This document shows positions 20,043 through 24,275 of a stretch of 24,275 bases of DNA, one piece after another. The first letter of the stretch is position 1. Each line of letters starts with the position of its first letter. The DNA comes from VRUE01 sp035266685 (GTDB taxonomy: Bacteria; Actinomycetota; Thermoleophilia; Solirubrobacterales; 70-9): the NCBI GenBank assembly GCA_035266685.1, contig DATFMX010000007.1:1-24275 (forward strand), written 5' to 3'. Position numbers and translations under genes: made by a program. The notes under the pieces were generated by a model, which was not told where the DNA came from, did not search any database, and worked only from the letters and a program-made list of their open reading frames with translations.

Positions 20043-21208
20043 CAGCCGTTCCCTCCCGCCAGCTCGACCACGCGGCGGGCGCCGCCGAGCATCGTCGTCT
20101 CCTGGTACAGGTTGGCGAGGCCGGCGTCGGCGAGGATCGCCAGGCCCTGCTCGGAGTTGGTGCCGTCGAGGCGGACGACCAGCGGCACCTGCAGGTCGAG
20201 CTGCGCCGAGGCCTCGACGATGCCCTTGGCGATCTCGTCGCAGCGGGTGATGCCGCCGAAGATGTTGAAGAGGATCGCGGTGACCTTCTCGTCAGAGGTG
20301 ATCACGGTCAGCGCGTCGACGATCGCCTCGGCCTTCGAGCCGCCGCCGGCGTCGAGGAAGTTGGCCGGCGCGCCACCCGCCTGGGCGACGACGTCGAGCG
20401 TCGACATGCAGAGTCCGGCGCCGTTGGCGAGGATGCCGACGTTGCCGTCGAGCTTCACGTAGGTGAGCCCCTTCTCATGCGCCATCGCCTCCTGCGGGTC
20501 GTCGATCGACTCGGCGTCGAACTCGGCCAGCTCCTCGTGGCGGTAGAGGGCGTTGCCGTCGATCGTCACCTTGGCGTCGAGGGCGACCACCTGGCGGTCG
20601 GCGGTGACGATCAGCGGGTTGACCTCGATCAGCGTCGCGTCCTCGTCCATCGCCGTCTCGGCCAGCTTCGCCAGCACCTCGGCGGCCTCGTCGCGCGCGT
20701 CCTCGGCGAGGCCGGCGGCGTCGACGATCGGCCGCGCCGCGGCGGCCGTGAACGGCCGCGTCGGGTCGATGTGCTCCTTGACCAGCGCCTCGGGGTCCTC
20801 CGCGGCGACCGCCTCGATGTCCATGCCGCCCTTGGCGGAGACCATCGCCAGCAGCTTCTTCTCGCCGCGGTCGAGGATCACCGAGGCGTAGTACTCGGCG
20901 GCGATGTCCGAGCCGCCCTCGACCCAGACGCGCTCGACCCGGAAGGGGCCCTCGCCGTGCGGGCCGACGATGTCCATGCCGAGGATCGCGGCGGCGTGCG
21001 CCTCGGCCTCGGCGCGGTCGGCGGCGATCTTGATCCCGCCCGCCTTGCCGCGCCCGCCGATCAGCACCTGCGCCTTGATCGCGCAGGGGTAGCCGATCCG
21101 CTCCGCGGCGGCGACGGCGTCCTCGACGGTCGAGGCGACCTCGCCGCTCGGCACGGCGATTCCGTGCGCGGCGAAAAGCTGCTTGCCCTGATACTCGAGG
21201 AGGTCCAT
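20042..21208 (-). CDS. sucC: Succinate-CoA ligase, beta subunit (ATP-grasp)
   Basis: The 388-residue product begins MDLLEYQGKQLFAAHGIAVP, the conserved N-terminus. The ATP-grasp domain follows (YPCAIKAQVLIGGRGKAGGI, LIEVNPLIVTADRQVVALDA) and then the CoA-ligase domain (KLDGNVGILANGAGLCMSTL, APANFLDAGGGSKAEAI, ILFNIFGGITRCDEIAKGI, LVVRLDGTNSEQGLAIL). It forms the complex with SucD and carries the nucleotide site. It is the first gene of a coupled sucC-sucD operon and is divergent from the dehalogenase-like gene across about 50 bp. No clear ribosome site precedes the start. Confidence 0.97.
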   Translation of the reverse strand: MDLLEYQGKQLFAAHGIAVPSGEVASTVEDAVAAAERIGYPCAIKAQVLIGGRGKAGGIKIAADRAEAEAHAAAILGMDIVGPHGEGPFRVERVWVEGGSDIAAEYYASVILDRGEKKLLAMVSAKGGMDIEAVAAEDPEALVKEHIDPTRPFTAAAARPIVDAAGLAEDARDEAAEVLAKLAETAMDEDATLIEVNPLIVTADRQVVALDAKVTIDGNALYRHEELAEFDAESIDDPQEAMAHEKGLTYVKLDGNVGILANGAGLCMSTLDVVAQAGGAPANFLDAGGGSKAEAIVDALTVITSDEKVTAILFNIFGGITRCDEIAKGIVEASAQLDLQVPLVVRLDGTNSEQGLAILADAGLANLYQETTMLGGARRVVELAGGNG

Positions 21209-21260
21209 AGAGACGGCGCCCTGCCGGGGCCGCGCGGCAGCCTATAAGATGCCGCGCCCA
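21209..21260. promoter_or_regulatory. Divergent promoter gap between sucC and the dehalogenase-like gene
   Basis: AGCCTATAAGAT (21239-21250) holds TAAGAT rightwards, 10 bases before ATG 21261, and TAGGCT or TATAGG leftwards. The latter would give sucC a leader of roughly 30 nt. As at folP/HAD, both -10 boxes overlap in one short AT-rich block. Confidence 0.4.
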
Positions 21261-21944
21261 ATGGCCCTCCCCGCATTGAAATCCATCGAGTGGGTGACCA
21301 CCGACTGCTACGGAACCCTGATCGACTGGGAGAAGGGCATCGTCGAGGCCTGCAAGAAGGAGGCCGCGAAGGACGGCTTCAGCTTCGAAGAGGCGCCGTT
21401 CCTGGCCCGCTTCTTCGAGGTCCAGGCCGAAATCATGGCCGGCTCCTACGAACTCTACGCCGAGGTGCTGCGCCGCACGATCGTCAAGGTCGCCCGCGAG
21501 GTCGGCTGGGAGATCGAGCCCTCGCGCGCCCAGTTCCTGCCCGACAGCGTCGCCTACTGGCTGCCCTTCCGCGAGGCCAACGCGGCGATGGACCGGCTCG
21601 CCAAACGCTACGAAGTCGGCATCCTCTCCAACGTCGACGACAAACTGCTCGGCATCTCGCGCCGCCACCTGCGCACCGAACTCGACCTCGTCGTCACCGC
21701 GCAGCAGGTGCGCAGCTACAAGCCCGACCCGGTCCACTTCAAAGAGTGCGCGCGGCGGATCGGCGGCAAAAAAGGCTGGCTCCACATCTGCTCCAGCTAC
21801 GACACCGACGTCGCGCCGCTGCTGAAAATGAAGGTGCCGGTGATCTGGGTCAACCGCCACGGCGAGAAGCTGGAAGGGCGCAAAGCGCCCAGCGCCACCG
21901 TCAAGAATTTCCGCGAAGCAGCGAAAAAGCTCGGCGCGTCCTAG
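21261..21944 (+). CDS. HAD superfamily type II (L-2-haloacid dehalogenase-like) protein
   Basis: About 227 residues from ATG 21261; an ATG four codons earlier overlaps the presumed -10 box and is less likely. HAD motif I is EWVTTDCYGTLIDWEKG, with Asp as nucleophile and Tyr in the second position as in haloacid dehalogenases (D-x-Y-G-T-L). Motif II is GILSNVDDKLL, motif III Lys in VRSYKPDPVHFKEC, and the motif IV region is ICSSYDTDVAPLLKM. The small helical cap lies between I and II. The layout fits the dehalogenase group, which removes halide from 2-haloacids via an ester with the Asp; many such proteins are general phosphatases, so the substrate is open. The gene ends 58 bases before the sulfatase start, in the same direction. 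Confidence 0.85.
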   Translation: MALPALKSIEWVTTDCYGTLIDWEKGIVEACKKEAAKDGFSFEEAPFLARFFEVQAEIMAGSYELYAEVLRRTIVKVAREVGWEIEPSRAQFLPDSVAYWLPFREANAAMDRLAKRYEVGILSNVDDKLLGISRRHLRTELDLVVTAQQVRSYKPDPVHFKECARRIGGKKGWLHICSSYDTDVAPLLKMKVPVIWVNRHGEKLEGRKAPSATVKNFREAAKKLGAS

Positions 21945-22002
21945 CGGTCCTCTAGCTTTGGGGCTTCGCAACTTCGGCCCCTGGCCGCGGTTTCGAGTCT
22001 CG

Positions 22003-23907
22003 ATGGGCAGCCTCAGCCACAGCCGAGCGCTCACGCGCGCCCGCCTGCCGCTCGCCGCGGCGCTGCTCGTGCTGCTCTGTGGATTGGCGCTGAGCCTCGA
22101 CCGCGCCGGCGCGGTCGAGGCCGAAGAAGCGCCGCTCAACCCCAACGCCGAGCCGCCGAGCTTCGTCGTCCTGCAGACCGACGACTCGACCCTGGACGAG
22201 CTCTACGCGACCTTCCGCGCCTACCCGGGCGGGCCCGAAGTGCGGGCGATGCCGAACACGCTCGACCTGCTCGCCAAACGCGGCGAGACCTTCAACCGCT
22301 ACTACGTCTCCTACCCCCTCTGCTGCCCCTCCCGGGTCAGCCTGATGACCGGGCGCTACGCCCACAACGACGGCGTCAAAGGCAACGTTCAGCCCAACGG
22401 CGGCTACTCCGGCTTCTCCTTCCGCGGCGCCTACGACCACAACATCGCGACCTGGCTGCAGGGCGCCGGCTACCGCACGATCCACATCGGCAAGTTCCTC
22501 AACGGCTACGGCGACGAACCGTACAGCGACGGCAAGAACGTGCCGCCGGGCTGGAGCTCCTGGCACAGCGTGCTCAACGCCGACACGCGCCACTACTTCT
22601 ACGGCTACACGCTCAACAACGACGGGACGATCAGCGAGCCGTACGGCAACCCGGGCACCTGGGAACCGCGCGAATACACCGAACGCGACCCGGCCGGCTG
22701 CCCGTACGCGCCCGAAGAAGGGCGCCCCTGCGTCTACGCGACCGACGTCTTCAACTGGATGGCACGCGAAGAAATCAGGTCGACCTCCGCCGAACAGCCG
22801 TTCTACCTGCAGCTCGACTACACCTCCCCGCACGGGGACTTCCGCCGTCCCGCCGGCCCCGAGCCCGCGCCGCGCCACTACAACTGGTTCAAGGGGGCGC
22901 GGCTGCCGCACAACCGGGCGGAAGGCTTCGACGAGGGCAACGTCAGCGACAAGCCCTCCTTCATCCGCGAAGCCGAACACCTGACGCCGAGCATCAAGCA
23001 CACCTACAAGGTCTATTACGACAAGCAGCTCGAGGCGCTGCGCTCGATCGACGACGGGGTCAAGCAGATCGTCGGCACGCTCGCCGAAACCGGCCGGCTG
23101 CAGAACACCTACATCCTCTTCACCTCCGACAACGGCTTCTTCTTCGGCGAGCATCGGCTGATCGGCGGCAAGTTCCTCTCCTACGAGCCGGCCACCCACC
23201 TGCCCTTCATCATCCGCGGGCCGGGGATCAAGCCCGGCTCGGAAACCGGCGAGCTGGCCGCCAACATCGACATCGCGCCGACGGTTCTCGACCTGGCGGG
23301 CGTCGAACCCGACAAGAGCGTCGACGGCCGCTCGATCGTGCCCTTCCTGAGCGACCCGGAAGCGCGCACGCGCCGGCCGATCATCTTCGAGTCCTTCGTG
23401 CAGACCAACGACGTCGAAGCCAACGGAGCGATCGCCTCGACCGGCGAAGGGGACGGCGGCGTGCCGGGCGGCAACGGCAGCACCGACCCGAAGGAGCCGG
23501 AGGCCGGCGTCTCGAGCGCGCCGCGCACGCAGCTCGGCGGGGCGCACGCCTCGATCCTCGCGCCGCCGCTCAACTACGAGGGAATCCGCCTCGGGCCCTA
23601 CAAGTACATCGCCTGGCCCGACGGCGAGAAAGAGCTCTACGACATCAACAAGGACCCGAACGAGCTCAACAACATCGTCAAGGTCCCGAACCTCTACCCG
23701 ATCCGCAACTTCCTCCACCGCCAGCTGCGGCGCTACGAGAACTGCGTCGGTCGCGAATGCCGCGAACCGGCGCCGCCGATGCCGATGACGCGGCGCGAAT
23801 TCCAAAAGCTCCAAGCGCAGAAACGCCGCGAACAGCGCGAACGGGAACGCCAGCGAGAAAAGGAACGCCGCGAACGGGAAAAGAAGCACCCGGGCAAAGG
23901 GAAGTAG
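22003..23907 (+). CDS. Exported sulfatase with formylglycine motif and charged C-terminal tail
   Basis: About 634 residues from ATG 22003; a TTG at 21958 would add 15 residues but overlaps a TAGCTT -10-like box. The N-terminal signal segment LPLAAALLVLLCGLALSLDR is followed by the sulfatase core: VVLQTDDSTLDEL (metal Asp pair), PLCCPSRVSLMTGRYAHN with the CxPSR motif whose first Cys (codon at 22321) would become formylglycine, AGYRTIHIGKFLNGYG, LQLDYTSPHGDF and ILFTSDNGFFFGEHRLIGGK. The protein ends in a ~40-residue Arg/Glu/Lys-rich stretch likely to form a charged helix (REQRERERQREKERREREKK). It probably cleaves sulfate esters outside the cell or at the surface. Activity needs a formylglycine-generating enzyme, not in this window. 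The stop codon lies within a 22-bp inverted repeat. Confidence 0.9.
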   Translation: MGSLSHSRALTRARLPLAAALLVLLCGLALSLDRAGAVEAEEAPLNPNAEPPSFVVLQTDDSTLDELYATFRAYPGGPEVRAMPNTLDLLAKRGETFNRYYVSYPLCCPSRVSLMTGRYAHNDGVKGNVQPNGGYSGFSFRGAYDHNIATWLQGAGYRTIHIGKFLNGYGDEPYSDGKNVPPGWSSWHSVLNADTRHYFYGYTLNNDGTISEPYGNPGTWEPREYTERDPAGCPYAPEEGRPCVYATDVFNWMAREEIRSTSAEQPFYLQLDYTSPHGDFRRPAGPEPAPRHYNWFKGARLPHNRAEGFDEGNVSDKPSFIREAEHLTPSIKHTYKVYYDKQLEALRSIDDGVKQIVGTLAETGRLQNTYILFTSDNGFFFGEHRLIGGKFLSYEPATHLPFIIRGPGIKPGSETGELAANIDIAPTVLDLAGVEPDKSVDGRSIVPFLSDPEARTRRPIIFESFVQTNDVEANGAIASTGEGDGGVPGGNGSTDPKEPEAGVSSAPRTQLGGAHASILAPPLNYEGIRLGPYKYIAWPDGEKELYDINKDPNELNNIVKVPNLYPIRNFLHRQLRRYENCVGRECREPAPPMPMTRREFQKLQAQKRREQRERERQREKERREREKKHPGKGK

Positions 23908-24027
23908 CGCCGGTAGTCCTCTCCCTAGCCTCCCATCGGCACCGCGGAGTGGTTCCGGCCGCGAAGCGGCACATCATTAATCCGCCGAAGGCGGATTTAG
24001 GCGTAGGAGAGGACTACCGGCGCTACT
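23903..24027. terminator. 22-bp inverted repeat enclosing two GAA-loop hairpins (bidirectional terminator)
   Basis: Positions 23903-23924 are exactly complementary to 24006-24027. Each arm contains the TAG stop of the gene it belongs to (23905-23907 and 24023-24025). Between the arms are GCCGC-GAA-GCGGC (23958-23970) and AATCCGCC-GAA-GGCGGATT (23979-23997), so the DNA or RNA could fold as a long stem with two short hairpins, like a cloverleaf. Confidence 0.75.
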
Positions 24028-24275
24028 CGATGACCGCAAGTACGTCGCCGCTGGAGACGGCCGCGCCCTGGGAGACGTTCAGAGTCGTCACCTTGCCCGA
24101 GCGGTGGGCGGCGATCTCGTTCTCCATCTTCATTGCCTCGATCACGCAGATCAGGTCGCCCTCGGAGACCTCGGCGCCCTGCTCGACCGCGACTTTGAGC
24201 ACGGTGCCCTGCAGCGGCGAGGGCAGCGACTCGCTCGAGGCGCTCGCCGCACCGCCGGCCTTGCGCTCGCGTTTC
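24023..24275 (-). CDS. Biotin carboxyl carrier domain of an acyl-CoA carboxylase (C-terminus, runs off right edge)
   Basis: The visible 83 residues read KRERKAGGAASASSESLPSP, then LQGTVLKVAVEQGAEVSEGD, LICVIEAMKMENEIAAHRSG and KVTTLNVSQGAAVSSGDVLA, ending VIE. This is the biotinyl barrel with the target Lys in EAMKMEN, the standard end of actinobacterial acetyl/propionyl-CoA carboxylase alpha subunits (AccA-type). A basic Ala/Ser-rich linker precedes the domain, as is usual when biotin carboxylase is fused in front. It would carry CO2 from the carboxylase to the transcarboxylase. The rest of the gene lies to the right, outside the window. The stop codon is inside the right arm of the inverted repeat shared with the sulfatase. 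Confidence 0.88.
   Translation of the reverse strand, partial: KRERKAGGAASASSESLPSPLQGTVLKVAVEQGAEVSEGDLICVIEAMKMENEIAAHRSGKVTTLNVSQGAAVSSGDVLAVIE

Noticed and set aside
20475..22145. A 556-codon minus-strand frame joining sucC and the dehalogenase-like gene
   Set aside because: It overlaps two recognisable genes in other frames and has no domain.
21952..23889. A 645-codon minus-strand frame across the sulfatase
   Set aside because: It is a composition shadow (Val/Ala/Arg/Asp repeats) of a gene with a clear CxPSR active site.
1..24275. CRISPR array, complete insertion sequence or rRNA
   Set aside because: No regularly spaced direct repeats, no transposase with terminal repeats and no rRNA-like stretches were seen.

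Overview
The window is GC-rich chromosomal DNA, probably from a Gram-positive actinobacterium of the Thermoleophilia/Solirubrobacter type. That placement is inferred, not searched. It rests on the strong GC third-position bias, several GTG/TTG starts, start codons lying 7-10 bases after a TANNNT box (leaderless style), and the gene content: an MrfA/SftH-type helicase, a DtxR-family regulator, actinobacterial-style secreted propellers and a CxPSR sulfatase. Most of the window is ordinary chromosome. One 3.5 kb stretch, about 5.56-9.05 kb, is accessory and decayed.

Left part (1-5561): the N-terminal part of a probable CorA-type cation transporter that runs off the left edge, a SAM methyltransferase divergent from an FAH-family hydrolase, a secreted beta-propeller protein divergent from an Asp-nucleophile alpha/beta hydrolase, and a small exported TolB/PD40 propeller. 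Strong inverted repeats separate the convergent pairs.

Accessory part (5562-9124): a VapC PIN toxin whose expected start codon reads ATA, behind an antitoxin reading frame interrupted by an amber codon. Divergent from it is a ribbon-helix-helix antitoxin that carries the same C-terminal tail but has lost its toxin. Next comes a 43-bp copy of the tRNA-Phe 3' half, an abiEii toxin gene that has lost its catalytic core and is frameshifted, an intact-looking abiEi antitoxin with interlocked inverted repeats upstream, the last ~50 codons of a tyrosine integrase, and finally the intact tRNA-Phe. The layout is that of an integrative element that entered at tRNA-Phe and then decayed.

Right part (9125-24275): a small exported lysine-rich protein and a GH15-like exported (alpha/alpha)6 protein; a translationally coupled operon folP-like > MrfA-like helicase > SLOG (TIGR00725-type) protein; a HAD-IIB phosphatase divergent from folP across only 26 bp; a DtxR-family regulator whose ligand positions read like MntR; an exported GEVED protein with a Lys/Glu-repeat linker; sucC-sucD followed by a class I aminotransferase; a type II haloacid-dehalogenase-like protein; a large exported sulfatase; and the C-terminal biotinyl domain of an acyl-CoA carboxylase subunit.

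Recurring DNA structure is the most unusual thread. Near-perfect palindromes with 12-22 bp arms occur at gene ends, several of them containing the stop codon, and two lie inside coding sequence (the GH15-like gene and folP). Two of the gene-end elements are copies of each other 10.6 kb apart. I saw no CRISPR array, complete transposon, rRNA or phage structural gene.
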